A DNA stretch of 64,000 bases from JABDFW01 sp035550215 (GTDB lineage Bacteria; Bacteroidota; Bacteroidia; Chitinophagales; Chitinophagaceae). Where the stretch lies: assembly GCA_035550215.1 (NCBI GenBank), contig DASZPM010000010.1, positions 124,001 to 188,000 of the forward strand, read 5' to 3'. Each line of letters opens with the position of its first letter. Within the stretch, counting starts at the first letter, position 1. The position numbers and the translations under genes were made by a program. Below are positions 29,832-38,576 of this stretch, one piece after another. Below the pieces are notes generated by a model. It had not been told where the DNA came from. It was given only the letters and a program-made list of their open reading frames with translations, and did no database searches.

Positions 29832-30272
29832 TTAGTGGCCGGCAGGATTACACCAGTTAAAATGTTTGGAAGACGGGGTGAAATAAGAAGTGAACGCGTC
29901 TACAAAATTGTATGGATAGAGTGTAAGCGTATCGTGAAATAAGGCTACTGTAAATTTATTGGTATAAGTTATGCTGTCTGTTAATGTGAGTACGCCCCAA
30001 TTACCATCAGCGCCTTTTTCAAAAGTGTAACCACTGCAGGCCTGGTAACCGCTGCCGTCAGTTATCATAATACGGCTATTGGCTGTATCAAGCTGGAGAT
30101 AATTATCAATAGTATCGACAGGTGTAAAGCGAAAGCCGGCCAGCCCGCCACTAAAACCGGCATACCGCCATGTGCCACCTATTCCCTCCGGGTAAGGGGT
30201 TGAACTATTTTTTGAACAACTGTATAGCAGTACGCCGGTTAATATCAATGCAACAATAAAAAACTTCTTCAT
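29832..30272 (-). CDS. Small lipoprotein of unknown function
   Basis: About 146 residues starting MKKFFIVALILTGVLLYSCSKNS, a clear lipoprotein signal with Cys in LLYSC. The mature part contains a short beta-rich domain (GGTWRYAGFSGG, DSRIMITDGSGYQACSGYTFEKGADGNWGVLTLTDS), reminiscent of the lipocalin-like lipoproteins common in Bacteroidota. The upstream frame extends to 30338, but those 22 residues precede the signal peptide and are rejected. The gene is divergent from the sugar isomerase-like lipoprotein. Confidence 0.7.
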   Translation of the reverse strand: MKKFFIVALILTGVLLYSCSKNSSTPYPEGIGGTWRYAGFSGGLAGFRFTPVDTIDNYLQLDTANSRIMITDGSGYQACSGYTFEKGADGNWGVLTLTDSITYTNKFTVALFHDTLTLYPYNFVDAFTSYFTPSSKHFNWCNPAGH

Positions 30273-30406
30273 GCCTGGTTGTTTTATTTTTTCTTTATAA
30301 CCTGACTCTTTGATTTTGCAAAGTGTTGCGGTTGCCATGCGAAAACCGCGAAATATTTTATCATTATTGATTGCATATTTATAACTCTAAGTTTTTCATA
30401 AGCGCC

Positions 30407-30436
30407 TTGCTCATATCAACTAAATACATACCTTAG
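30407..30436 (+). promoter_or_regulatory. Putative promoter of the sugar isomerase-like gene
   Basis: TTG (30407-30409), 19-nt spacer and TACCTTAG (30429-30436) approximate TTG-N19-TAnnTTTG; 35 nt separate it from the ATG at 30472. Confidence 0.4.
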
Positions 30437-30471
30437 TTTTTTATTTTCTCATCATTATCAAAACAACTTTC

Positions 30472-31386
30472 ATGAAAACGATTGTGAGCTCTTTTTTATG
30501 CGCAGTTGCAATAGCCGCCATAACCAGTTGCGGCGGTGGTTCCGGCACATCCGGAAACACAGACTCGTCTGCAATGGCTGCAGACAGCAATGCAACTACA
30601 GGCAGCACCGCAGGTTTTAAGCTGGGCGTGCAAATGTGGACGTTTAACCATTTTACTTTTACAGATGCCCTCGCAAAGGTTGACAGTGCAGGTATCAAAT
30701 ACATAGAAGCTTTTTGGGGACAAAAGCTCGGCGGCGGTTTGCCCGGCAGCTTTGGGCCTGAAATGAACACTGACACCCGCACCAAACTGAAAAAGATGCT
30801 TGACGACAAAGGTATTCAAATGTTAGCCATGGGTGTGATTGCACCTAATGGCAAAGCCGACTGGATAAAAGCATTTGACCTTGCAAAGTTTTTTGGACTT
30901 AGCTATATTACCTGCGAGCCTATTAAAACGCAATGGGACCTTTGCGACAGCCTGGCCGGCGCTTACGGCATAAAGCTGGCTATACATGATCATCCCAACG
31001 ACCCTAACCACAACCACATGCACCCTTACGGTACGCCTGATTCAGTGCTTGAGGCTGTTAAAGGCCATCCCAATATTGGCGCCTGCGCTGATGTTGGCCA
31101 CTGGGCACGTAATGGTGTTAACCCGGTTGAAGGCTTGAAAAAATTAGAAGGCCATGTATTTGGCGTGCACCTGAAAGATATAGTGAAGTTTGGTGACCCG
31201 TATGCCGCTGATACTGCCGTTGGGCATGGGGTAAATGACTTCCCCGCTATTTTTGCAGAGTTAAAAAGGCAAAACTTTAATGGTATGCTTTCTATTGAAC
31301 AGGAAAGCAACTGGTGGCATAATCTTACAGATGTAATTGCAACCAAGAAAATGTACGACGACGAAATTGCAAAGCTGAATAAATAA
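30472..31386 (+). CDS. Sugar phosphate isomerase/epimerase-like lipoprotein
   Basis: A 304-residue exported lipoprotein (MKTIVSSFLCAVAIAAITSCGGG, lipobox AITSC) with a xylose isomerase-like TIM barrel (AP endonuclease family 2). Barrel motifs include LGVQMWTFNHFTFTDAL, IKYIEAFWG, LAIHDHPNDPNH, NIGACADVGHWARNG, VFGVHLKDI and MLSIEQESNW; the His, Asp and Glu residues in these strands are the expected metal ligands. Substrates are probably sugars or polyols outside the cytoplasm. It lies just upstream of a secreted GH29 enzyme, but a strong terminator separates them. Confidence 0.85.
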   Translation: MKTIVSSFLCAVAIAAITSCGGGSGTSGNTDSSAMAADSNATTGSTAGFKLGVQMWTFNHFTFTDALAKVDSAGIKYIEAFWGQKLGGGLPGSFGPEMNTDTRTKLKKMLDDKGIQMLAMGVIAPNGKADWIKAFDLAKFFGLSYITCEPIKTQWDLCDSLAGAYGIKLAIHDHPNDPNHNHMHPYGTPDSVLEAVKGHPNIGACADVGHWARNGVNPVEGLKKLEGHVFGVHLKDIVKFGDPYAADTAVGHGVNDFPAIFAELKRQNFNGMLSIEQESNWWHNLTDVIATKKMYDDEIAKLNK

Positions 31387-31399
31387 GAACTTGTTATTT

Positions 31400-31446
31400 A
31401 AAACGGGTTATGTTGCAGTAGCTACTATTGCAGCATAACCCGTTTT
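31400..31446 (+). terminator. Terminator after the sugar isomerase-like gene
   Basis: Perfect 13-bp stem (AAAACGGGTTATG and complement, arms 31400-31412 and 31434-31446) with further self-complementarity inside the 21-nt loop, followed by more T residues. Confidence 0.88.
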
Positions 31447-31538
31447 TTAGTTGTTAAATTTTACCATTTTCTGCAATTATCTTAGCAACAATTACAGCCG
31501 TAACCGTGCGAAGTACAAATATTTTATAACATTGCTGT

Positions 31539-32963
31539 ATGAAAAAGACACTTTATTTTTTCATTTTTATGCTTGCAGTTTCTGTTGCAGGTGCACAAGC
31601 AGTAAAGCCTTACGGCCCGGTACCCACACAAAGGCAACTGCAATGGGAGAACCTTGACTTTTACCTGTTCACGCATTTTGGCCCGAATACTTTTACTGAC
31701 CTTGAATGGGGAAAGGGAACAGAACATGAGGAGGTGTTTAACCCAACCCAGCTTGATTGCCGCCAATGGTGCCGCATAGCAAAGGCAGCGGGTGCGAAGG
31801 GCATAATAATAACAGCCAAACACCATGACGGTTTTTGTTTATGGCCGAGCAAATATTCTACCCATACCGTTGCACAAAGCAAATGGAAAGATGGTAAAGG
31901 CGATGTGTTGAAAGAACTTAGTGATGCCTGTAAAGAATATGGTTTGAAGCTGGGTATTTATTTATCGCCGTGGGACAGGAACCACCCCAAATACGGCACG
32001 GCAGAATACAACCAGGTGTTTATAAATATGATGAAGGAAGTGGTTAGCCGCTATGGCCCCCTGTTTGAGTTTTGGTGGGATGGCGCTAACGGTGAAGGCC
32101 CTAATGGTAAAAAGCAGGTATATGAATGGCATAAGTTTGAAGCTACCATGCGCAGTATTGCACCTAATACACCTGTTTTCAGCGATATTGGCCCGGACAT
32201 ACGCTGGGTGGGCAATGAACGGGGTTTTGCGGGAAAAACCAACTGGAATTTATTAGATACCGCCGGCTTTACACGTGGTGCAGGCGCGCCAAGCCAGGAT
32301 ACACTTAACCAGGGAAATATTAACGGGCATAACTGGATACCGGCTGAATGTGATGTAAGCATACGCCCGGGGTGGTTTTACCATGCCAGCGAGGATGACA
32401 AGGTGAAAACACCGCAGGAATTATTTGATTTATACCTGAAATCAGTGGGCCGCGGTGCAAATTTATTACTGAATGTACCGCCGGACAGGAGGGGGTTAAT
32501 TAACGAACACGACAGCGCCGCATTGATGGGTTTTAGAAAATTGAGGGAGGAGAGTTTTGAAAGAAATTTATTGAACAGTGCGGCCCTAACTTACACGGCT
32601 AACGATGTTGCTCATGCGACTTCGCTGCTGAATGATAAGGATAATAAAACATTTGTCGCAGTGCCATTCAATGACCTTTCGGGGATTAAGGCAACTTTCA
32701 AAACACCGCAAAAAATTAATTGCATTGTTTTGCAGGAGCCAATACAAATGGGGCAAAGAGTGATTTCATTTAGCATAACCTTTAAAAAAGATGGTAAAAC
32801 CACCAGTATAATTGATGGTACTACTATTGGTAAAAAGCGTATTCTAACTTTTCCTGAAACGGATGCGGATGAGTTTGTTATAAATATTTTGAGTGCGAAA
32901 GCAATGCCATTAATAAGTGAAGTAGGCGCTTACGATATTGACGAGAGCCTGGTAGAGAAATAA
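31539..32963 (+). CDS. Alpha-L-fucosidase, glycoside hydrolase family 29
   Basis: A 474-residue exported enzyme (signal peptide MKKTLYFFIFMLAVSVAGAQA) that would release alpha-L-fucose from glycans in the periplasm or outside the cell. GH29 landmarks are HFGPNTFTDLEWGKGTE, AKAAGAKGIIITAKHHDGFCLWPSKY, LKLGIYLSPWDRN and FEFWWDGANGEG, whose Asp is the expected nucleophile. A later beta-sandwich domain covers about residues 350-470. The length is normal. A TATCTTAG sequence upstream is a weak promoter candidate. It pairs functionally with the isomerase-like lipoprotein before it, though no fucose kinase or permease is nearby. Confidence 0.92.
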   Translation: MKKTLYFFIFMLAVSVAGAQAVKPYGPVPTQRQLQWENLDFYLFTHFGPNTFTDLEWGKGTEHEEVFNPTQLDCRQWCRIAKAAGAKGIIITAKHHDGFCLWPSKYSTHTVAQSKWKDGKGDVLKELSDACKEYGLKLGIYLSPWDRNHPKYGTAEYNQVFINMMKEVVSRYGPLFEFWWDGANGEGPNGKKQVYEWHKFEATMRSIAPNTPVFSDIGPDIRWVGNERGFAGKTNWNLLDTAGFTRGAGAPSQDTLNQGNINGHNWIPAECDVSIRPGWFYHASEDDKVKTPQELFDLYLKSVGRGANLLLNVPPDRRGLINEHDSAALMGFRKLREESFERNLLNSAALTYTANDVAHATSLLNDKDNKTFVAVPFNDLSGIKATFKTPQKINCIVLQEPIQMGQRVISFSITFKKDGKTTSIIDGTTIGKKRILTFPETDADEFVINILSAKAMPLISEVGAYDIDESLVEK

Positions 32964-32999
32964 GGCAAGCGGGTTGCCGCCAACCAGTATAAAGTAATG

Positions 33000-33029
33000 G
33001 GCTGTGTTTACTTCCCTGTAAACACAGCC
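33000..33029 (+). terminator. Terminator of the fucosidase gene, inside the end of the convergent crotonase gene
   Basis: GGCTGTGTTTAC (33000-33011) and its complement (33018-33029) form a 12-bp perfect stem, followed by TTTCTTTTTT on the plus strand. It overlaps the last seven codons of the minus-strand crotonase gene. Confidence 0.8.
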
Positions 33030-33784
33030 TTTCTTTTTTCCAGGAATGCGGCAGCGCCTTCTTGCTTGTCTTCTGTTGCAAAGCATTTACCAAATTCTTC
33101 TACTTCAACAGCATAACCATTTTTGCTTTGGTCAAATATTGCGTTGGCAGCCGTTATGCAGCCTGCAACAGCAAAGGGCGCTTTGCTGTTTATAATGGTA
33201 AGAATGGCCTTTGCTTTGTCAAGCAATTCTGCCTGTGGCACTACATAGTTAACCAGGCCATATTGCAGGGCGGTGCCGGCATCAATCATAGCAGCGCTCA
33301 TTAATAGTTCAAGCGCCCTGCCTTTGCCAATTAATTGCGTTAAGCGTTGTGTGCCACCATAGCCGGGCGGAATACCAAGGTTTACTTCGGGTTGTCCAAA
33401 TTTGGCATTATCACTTGCAATCCTGAAATGGCAGCTCATGGCAAGCTCGCAGCCACCGCCCAATGCAAAACCGTTTACACAGGCTATAATAGGTTTTGGC
33501 GCGTTTTCTATCTTAAAAAAAATGTCCTGCCCCTTTTTAGCCAGTTCCTTGCCCTCTTCAGGGGTCAGTCCAACAAACTCGCTAATGTCTGCACCGGCTA
33601 CAAAGCTTTTTGCGCCGGCGCCAGTAATAATGGCAGAATGTATTTCTTTATTCACGTAAATCTCATCCAGTACTTCGCTCAAATCCTGCATCACCTGTTT
33701 GTTTAGGGCGTTAAGTTTATCGGGGCGATTGATAGTAACCGTGTAAATGTTATCTGTCAAATCAGTGAGTAAAGTATTGTACAT
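33008..33784 (-). CDS. Enoyl-CoA hydratase/isomerase (crotonase) family protein
   Basis: A 258-residue cytoplasmic crotonase-fold enzyme. Oxyanion-hole segments are visible: AGAKSFVAGADISEF (about residue 60) and CVNGFALGGGCELAMSCHFRIAS (about 105), with the catalytic glutamates in GGCELAM and GQPEVNLGIPPGYGGTQRL. It probably hydrates enoyl-CoA or 3-hydroxybutyryl-CoA-related substrates in fatty acid or butyrate metabolism. It lies 52 bp after the gene for a B12-binding protein, so both may belong to acyl-CoA metabolism. A terminator stem for the opposite strand is embedded in its last codons. Confidence 0.93.
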   Translation of the reverse strand: MYNTLLTDLTDNIYTVTINRPDKLNALNKQVMQDLSEVLDEIYVNKEIHSAIITGAGAKSFVAGADISEFVGLTPEEGKELAKKGQDIFFKIENAPKPIIACVNGFALGGGCELAMSCHFRIASDNAKFGQPEVNLGIPPGYGGTQRLTQLIGKGRALELLMSAAMIDAGTALQYGLVNYVVPQAELLDKAKAILTIINSKAPFAVAGCITAANAIFDQSKNGYAVEVEEFGKCFATEDKQEGAAAFLEKRKAVFTGK

Positions 33785-33836
33785 AAAATATTTTTTGAGG
33801 TAGAACTTATTTTAGCGCTGATAGCTTACGGCCTCT

Positions 33837-34259
33837 CTAAAAATTTCTGTGTTCTGCAACCCATCCTTTAATATATTCTGCAATGTTTGCAGTAGTGGCG
33901 CCGGGTGCAAAAAGTTTACCTACGCCCATTTCATTTAGTTGTTTCATATCATCTTCCGGAATTATACCGCCGCCGGTAAGCAACACATCATCCATTTCCT
34001 TTTCCTTCATTAACTGCAATATTTTTGGAAATACAGTCATGTGCGCCCCACTTAATATACTTACTCCAATGGCGTCAGCATCTTCCTGCAAGGCAGCATT
34101 TACCACCATTTCAGGTGTTTGCCTCAGGCCGGTATAAATTACTTCCATACCTGCGTCCCGCAAGGCGGCAGCAATTACTTTTGCACCGCGGTCGTGCCCG
34201 TCAAGCCCAACTTTGGCAACAAGTACTCTTATGGGCCTGTTTATTGTATGCTCTTGCAT
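33837..34259 (-). CDS. Free-standing cobalamin B12-binding protein (acyl-CoA mutase small-subunit type)
   Basis: A 140-residue protein equal to the C-terminal B12-binding domain of methylmalonyl-CoA mutase. It has the base-off/His-on motif D-x-H-x2-G (Asp20, His22, Gly25 in GLDGHDRG), followed by TPEMVVNAALQEDADAIGVSILSGAHMTVFP and LTGGGIIPEDD. Such small subunits combine with a separate large subunit to form isobutyryl-CoA-type or related mutases. No large subunit lies in the window. The frame extends to a TTG at 34283, but MQEHTINRPIRVLVAKVG fits the family start. It is followed by the crotonase gene. Confidence 0.88.
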   Translation of the reverse strand: MQEHTINRPIRVLVAKVGLDGHDRGAKVIAAALRDAGMEVIYTGLRQTPEMVVNAALQEDADAIGVSILSGAHMTVFPKILQLMKEKEMDDVLLTGGGIIPEDDMKQLNEMGVGKLFAPGATTANIAEYIKGWVAEHRNF

Positions 34260-34293
34260 GTATTCATTTTTTCTGTGCAGCAATCGTCCGCAA

Positions 34294-34301
34294 CAAATGT
34301 A
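34294..34301 (-). promoter_or_regulatory. Putative -7 element of the B12 protein-crotonase operon
   Basis: TACATTTG on the minus strand, exact TAnnTTTG, about 35 nt upstream of the ATG at 34259. Confidence 0.45.
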
Positions 34302-34320
34302 TTACTTCTAAAACATTGTT

Positions 34321-35868
34321 TTATTGCGGTTTGTTGAGTAAATCCGCCCTTGCCTTTGCAAGCTTCTCTTTAAACATCTGGTTAAAGGCTTCGTTAGCGC
34401 CTTTAAATAAAATTATGAGGCTTCCATGCTCCCTTGAATAAGTACTCGTAACACTATCCCGTAATTGTGCAAATGCAAAATCTTTTACAAAGGGGTGTTC
34501 CATCTCGTGTTCATCGTCCGTTACAAGTACTACATTATCCAGGTGTATACTGTCCGGCATCCAGTACAAAAAGCTGGCATTATCGCTGTAGGCAAAAGGC
34601 ATGTGGTATTTTTTAGCGTAGAATGTTACTGCGCCTGCCTGACCATAATTGTCGCAATATATAATGGCATGTTTCTTTTGGTTGCTGTCAAGCGCATTCC
34701 ATGCAGATGCCGTTTTTTGCGCCATCTCCTCCCAGCCAAGCATATCGGCAAAGTCCTGCGGCAGCGGGTGATCTTTTAAATCTTCCCAGTGCAGTGCACC
34801 TGTTGCTTTGGCATTGGTTGCTTCATATAGTTTGGCCAGTGGTTCCGGCTTTAAAACAGGCAATGCAATGGGAACAAAGTTAAGCGTTAATAACAGTGGT
34901 ATCATTACAAACACATAACGCAAAAATTTTAAACGTACCTCGGTTATTTTGGCAAGCTGGTAGCTGCCAAATGCAATAAGTACGGGGTAAGTGCCCAATG
35001 AATAATAGTTTTTGCCATGCAGCGCCAGCAATATTGCGATAACAAAAATATAAGTGAACGCATAAAAGCGGTAATTCTTTCCTTCCCTGGCGAAAGCAAC
35101 AAAACATAGGCCGGTAACCCACAAAAAACAGGTGGGTAAAAACATCATAAACTGGTCAATAATAAAGCTTGCATGGCTTATATACTGCAGTTGTGTTTCA
35201 GTCAATTGCGCCATGTGGTGCATTACAGGAAAATGCCTGTTGTATTGCCAGATAATATTGGGCAGAAAAATAACCAACCCTGCCAGGGCGGCGAAATAAA
35301 AATGCTTGTTGGCTAATAATTTTCGTTGTTTGGTGAGGAGTAGGCCGGCAACAAGAGACACAATAAAAAATAGCGCAGAATATTTACTCATCATGCCGAG
35401 GCCTGCACAAATGCCTGTTACATACAGCCAGCTATTTTTATTGGTTTGTATATAGCGTATAACACCATAGGCCATCATCGTCCAGAAGAATACTTCAGGA
35501 AAGTTTGGTTGGAAAAGAAAATGTACCCGCAGGTAAGCACTATAAATAAAACCTAAGAAACAAAGCACCAATGCGAATGTTTTGCCGCCGAGTGATAGTA
35601 TAATTTTGCCTGCGACAATAAAGGTAAGCGCGCCAACCAGTGAAGGCCAAAACTTAATCCAAAACATGCCGTCACCAAGCAGGTGTGTAAGCCAGGCAAA
35701 AACACTTAGCAATGGGGGTACTTCCATAAAGCCCCAGGCCATGTGGTTGCCTTCAGCCAGGTATAAAAATTCATCACGGTGCGGCTCATAATAACTGTTT
35801 TGTAAAAGGTAGGGAAGAATAAGTTTAATGAATGCGAGAATATATAAAATGTAATTATACTTTTTCAT
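34321..35868 (-). CDS. Glycosyltransferase family 39 (ArnT/PMT-like) membrane protein
   Basis: A 515-residue polytopic membrane protein. The first periplasmic loop carries the acidic motif EPHRDEFLYLAEGNHMAWGFMEVPPLLSVFAWL, typical of dolichol- or undecaprenyl-phosphate-sugar dependent transferases of the GT39/ArnT type (PMT_2). About ten hydrophobic helices follow to about residue 345, then a periplasmic domain (DWEEMAQKTASAWNALDSN, YCDNYGQAGAVTFYA). It would transfer a lipid-linked sugar to lipid A, protein or a surface polymer; the acceptor is unknown. It lies between gltX and the B12 protein gene on the same strand. Confidence 0.87.
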   Translation of the reverse strand: MKKYNYILYILAFIKLILPYLLQNSYYEPHRDEFLYLAEGNHMAWGFMEVPPLLSVFAWLTHLLGDGMFWIKFWPSLVGALTFIVAGKIILSLGGKTFALVLCFLGFIYSAYLRVHFLFQPNFPEVFFWTMMAYGVIRYIQTNKNSWLYVTGICAGLGMMSKYSALFFIVSLVAGLLLTKQRKLLANKHFYFAALAGLVIFLPNIIWQYNRHFPVMHHMAQLTETQLQYISHASFIIDQFMMFLPTCFLWVTGLCFVAFAREGKNYRFYAFTYIFVIAILLALHGKNYYSLGTYPVLIAFGSYQLAKITEVRLKFLRYVFVMIPLLLTLNFVPIALPVLKPEPLAKLYEATNAKATGALHWEDLKDHPLPQDFADMLGWEEMAQKTASAWNALDSNQKKHAIIYCDNYGQAGAVTFYAKKYHMPFAYSDNASFLYWMPDSIHLDNVVLVTDDEHEMEHPFVKDFAFAQLRDSVTSTYSREHGSLIILFKGANEAFNQMFKEKLAKARADLLNKPQ

Positions 35869-35954
35869 TCATGTATGTTTGGCGTAAGTTACAACACCAA
35901 ACGAAATTGACAACCTTAAAGTTACAGGCTGCTATTAATGATTTATACCTGCTG

Positions 35955-37490
35955 TTACGATTGCAACAGCCCGAGCACATGCTTAATTCTTTGTAATGTT
36001 TCATTACGCCCTATCAATGCAGCTATGTCAAAAACACCAGGCCCAAATTTGCCGCCTACCAGCATAATGCGCAGGGGCAGCATTAACTCACCCGGCTTTA
36101 TTTGATGGGCTGCGGCCATTTCTTTTAATTCTTTCTCAAGGTCATCGTGCTGCCATACAGGCATCAGTTCATACGCCCGTATTAATTCGCTGAAGAAAAC
36201 CGTTTTATGTTCTGTCCATTTTGGTTTTATGGAGGCAATATCTATTTCAGACGGAGCAGAGAAAAAGAAACCCGCCTGCTGTACAAAATCAGGCAACAGC
36301 GTGCAGCGGTCTTTTACCAGTTCCAGCACTTTTTTAAACTGTTCATCATCTTTCACCTCAATACCTTTTTCCTCAAATAGTTTCTTTACCTGTAAAACGT
36401 AACTGGTAACCGGTAACTTTTTTATCCATTCGTGGTTGAACCATTTCGCCTTTTCATAATCAAACTTTGCCCCCCCTTTATGTACACGGTCCATGGTAAA
36501 TTTTTCCACCAGTTCATCAAGGGTAAAAATTTCCTGCCCGGAGCCATCATTCCAGCCAAGCATTGCCAGCATATTAATAAACGCCTCCGGCAGAAAACCC
36601 CGTTCTTTAAACCCGGTTGTTTTATCGCCTGTTTTAGGGTCAGTCCAGTCCATAGCAAATACGGGAAAGCCGAGCCTGTCGCCATCACGCTTGCTGAGCT
36701 TACCGTTACCATCGGGTTTTAATATCAGCGGCAGGTGCGCCCATTGCGGCATGTTTTCAATGCCAAATAAATATTTCCATAACAGTACATGTGCAGGCGC
36801 GCTCGGCAGCCATTCCTCGCCGCGAAAAGCATGGGTTATTTTCATTAAGCAATCATCTACCACCACTGCCAGGTGATAGGTGGGCATACCATCCGCTTTT
36901 AGTAAAACCTTATCATCGGATTGAGAAGAATTAAACACCACTTCACCACGAATCATATCAGTAAAACGTATCTCTTCTCCTTCCGGCATCTTTATACGGA
37001 TAACATGCGGCATATTCTCGCTTAACAGTTTATGTGTCTCATGCTCACTCAGGGTAAGGCTGTTGCGCATCCTCATTCTTAACAGGTGGTTATATTGCGG
37101 GGATGGGTTTTCCTCCGTTTTAAAAGTTACCCGCATTTCATCCAGCTCTTCCGGCGTGTCAAATGCATAATATGCATTGCCCTGGCTAACTAATTGCTCT
37201 GCATATTGCCTGTACAATGCCTTGCGTTCACTCTGGCGGTATGGCGCATAAGGGCCGCCATGTATGGCACTTTCATCAGGCTGCAGGCCGCACCATTGTA
37301 AACAATTAAAAATATATTCCTCTGCGCCGGGTACAAACCTGGTTTGGTCTGTGTCCTCAATGCGCAATATAAAATCACCTTTATGGTGCTTGGCAAACAA
37401 ATAATTAAACAACACTGTTCTAACGCCACCCAAATGAAGCCCTCCCGTTGGCGAGGGCGCGAAACGTACCCTTACTTTTTTATCATCCAT
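35955..37490 (-). CDS. gltX: Glutamate--tRNA ligase
   Basis: A 511-residue class I aminoacyl-tRNA synthetase that charges tRNA-Glu. The N-terminus has RFAPSPTGGLHLGGVRT with the HIGH-type signature HLGG at residues 19-22. The KMSKS counterpart is KLSKR at residues 264-268. Between them are ILRIEDTDQTR, YHLAVVVDD and THAFRGEEW. The C-terminal anticodon-binding domain is complete. The length agrees with discriminating bacterial GluRS. A TAnnTTTG element ends 4 nt upstream of the ATG, implying a leaderless or nearly leaderless transcript. Confidence 0.97.
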   Translation of the reverse strand: MDDKKVRVRFAPSPTGGLHLGGVRTVLFNYLFAKHHKGDFILRIEDTDQTRFVPGAEEYIFNCLQWCGLQPDESAIHGGPYAPYRQSERKALYRQYAEQLVSQGNAYYAFDTPEELDEMRVTFKTEENPSPQYNHLLRMRMRNSLTLSEHETHKLLSENMPHVIRIKMPEGEEIRFTDMIRGEVVFNSSQSDDKVLLKADGMPTYHLAVVVDDCLMKITHAFRGEEWLPSAPAHVLLWKYLFGIENMPQWAHLPLILKPDGNGKLSKRDGDRLGFPVFAMDWTDPKTGDKTTGFKERGFLPEAFINMLAMLGWNDGSGQEIFTLDELVEKFTMDRVHKGGAKFDYEKAKWFNHEWIKKLPVTSYVLQVKKLFEEKGIEVKDDEQFKKVLELVKDRCTLLPDFVQQAGFFFSAPSEIDIASIKPKWTEHKTVFFSELIRAYELMPVWQHDDLEKELKEMAAAHQIKPGELMLPLRIMLVGGKFGPGVFDIAALIGRNETLQRIKHVLGLLQS

Positions 37491-37494
37491 GCGG

Positions 37495-37502
37495 CAAAGA
37501 TA
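37495..37502 (-). promoter_or_regulatory. -7 element immediately upstream of gltX
   Basis: TATCTTTG on the minus strand, exact TAnnTTTG, with only 4 nt (CCGC) between it and the gltX ATG. Confidence 0.5.
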
Positions 37503-37553
37503 GTTGATTGACCAAGAAAGAATAAGCGGCCGGTTGGCAAAAAGTTGCGGGCC

Positions 37554-38384
37554 TTACTGCATTACCTGCAGCAGCAGCTTAAAGCCATTATTTGTTTTTT
37601 GCCATACCCGCAGGTAGTTGTTTATTTTATCTTCATGCCTTACAGTGCCATACACATAAGCAAGGTCACGCGCGTCGGAAATGCCGCCGCCCATTTCCAT
37701 AAATTGTAAATCTGCAGGCAGCGTATTAAGCGCTGCTATAATATTGTTAGCGCCTTTTAACGGCAGAGCACCCCCGGTAATAAACCAGGCATTATCGCTA
37801 ATGGCGGTTTTGTAGGCATCGTTGTGGGCTGTTTCATATTGTTGTATAAACCTTCTGTCAATTGTCAGGGGGTCATCGTCCTGTATATCGCTGTAATTAC
37901 CGGTAAATTTGCTTACAGTGTCAACGCGGTATGCAGGTACACTGAAATCCGTACCAATATCAACCAAAAATTTCCATTCCCCCCTGTCGTTCATGTGCCA
38001 AATGGTGGCAAACTCGCCTGCGGCAACAGGCGCTCTGGTAGCTGATTTTTTATATTGCCATGGGCCGGTGGTAAAACCAAGCTCGCCGGATTTTGCTATG
38101 CCTGCAAATGCCGGTTGCCATAGCAACTTGCTGCTGTCGGGCAGGCGTTTGCTCCATAGCCCATAAGATTTAACTGCGTCACCGTTCCTGAACTCTATAC
38201 TGTTTGCTGTATCAAGAAAATGCATAAAGGCATCGCGTGTATTGTATTGCAGGGCATACGCGGCAAAATTTTTTTCAACCGCAATAATACCTTCCACCGT
38301 TTTTTGGGCATGTGTATATATGCCCGTCAATAGGATAAATAGTAAAAAAATGGCTGGTTTATGCGGGGAGGTTTGTGTGTGCAT
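37554..38384 (-). CDS. Secreted NTF2-like (SnoaL/DUF4440-type) protein
   Basis: A 276-residue protein with a signal peptide (about residues 1-26, ending THAQ). Two alpha-plus-beta cone units seem present: VEGIIAVEKNFAAYALQYNTRDAFMHFLDTANSIEFRNG at the N-terminus, and the IQQYETAHNDAYKTAISDNAWFITGG region to YLRVWQKTNNGFKLLLQVMQ at the C-terminus. Both resemble SnoaL/DUF4440 NTF2-like folds. No catalytic residues can be assigned. It lies 63 bp upstream of gltX on the same strand and is divergent from the PD40 protein gene. Confidence 0.7.
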   Translation of the reverse strand: MHTQTSPHKPAIFLLFILLTGIYTHAQKTVEGIIAVEKNFAAYALQYNTRDAFMHFLDTANSIEFRNGDAVKSYGLWSKRLPDSSKLLWQPAFAGIAKSGELGFTTGPWQYKKSATRAPVAAGEFATIWHMNDRGEWKFLVDIGTDFSVPAYRVDTVSKFTGNYSDIQDDDPLTIDRRFIQQYETAHNDAYKTAISDNAWFITGGALPLKGANNIIAALNTLPADLQFMEMGGGISDARDLAYVYGTVRHEDKINNYLRVWQKTNNGFKLLLQVMQ

Positions 38385-38524
38385 GGTTGTATATTTCGCG
38401 GCTGGTATTGCTCCAATTTGTAAAATTCAGGTTATTGCCCGTTATCCCGGTAAATAAAAACGGTGTTTCGGAACTAAATATTGCCGCTTTAAATGTTTTG
38501 TAAAAGTGCAAACGCCTGCGGGCA

Positions 38525-38532
38525 TAGTTTTG
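38525..38532 (+). promoter_or_regulatory. Putative -7 element of the PD40 gene
   Basis: TAGTTTTG, exact TAnnTTTG, 44 nt upstream of the ATG at 38577; a TTG lies 24 nt further upstream (38498-38500). Confidence 0.42.
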
Positions 38533-38576
38533 TAATTGTCATAACCTGTTTGCAGAATACACACAAAAGTCCGCAG

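Noticed and set aside
29760..29942. 60-residue plus-strand frame
   Set aside because: Overlaps the end of the lipoprotein gene on the other strand and has no domain; probably chance.
30472..32963. Polysaccharide utilisation locus around the fucosidase
   Set aside because: No SusC/SusD pair, sensor or transporter genes are present; only two secreted carbohydrate-related genes separated by a terminator.
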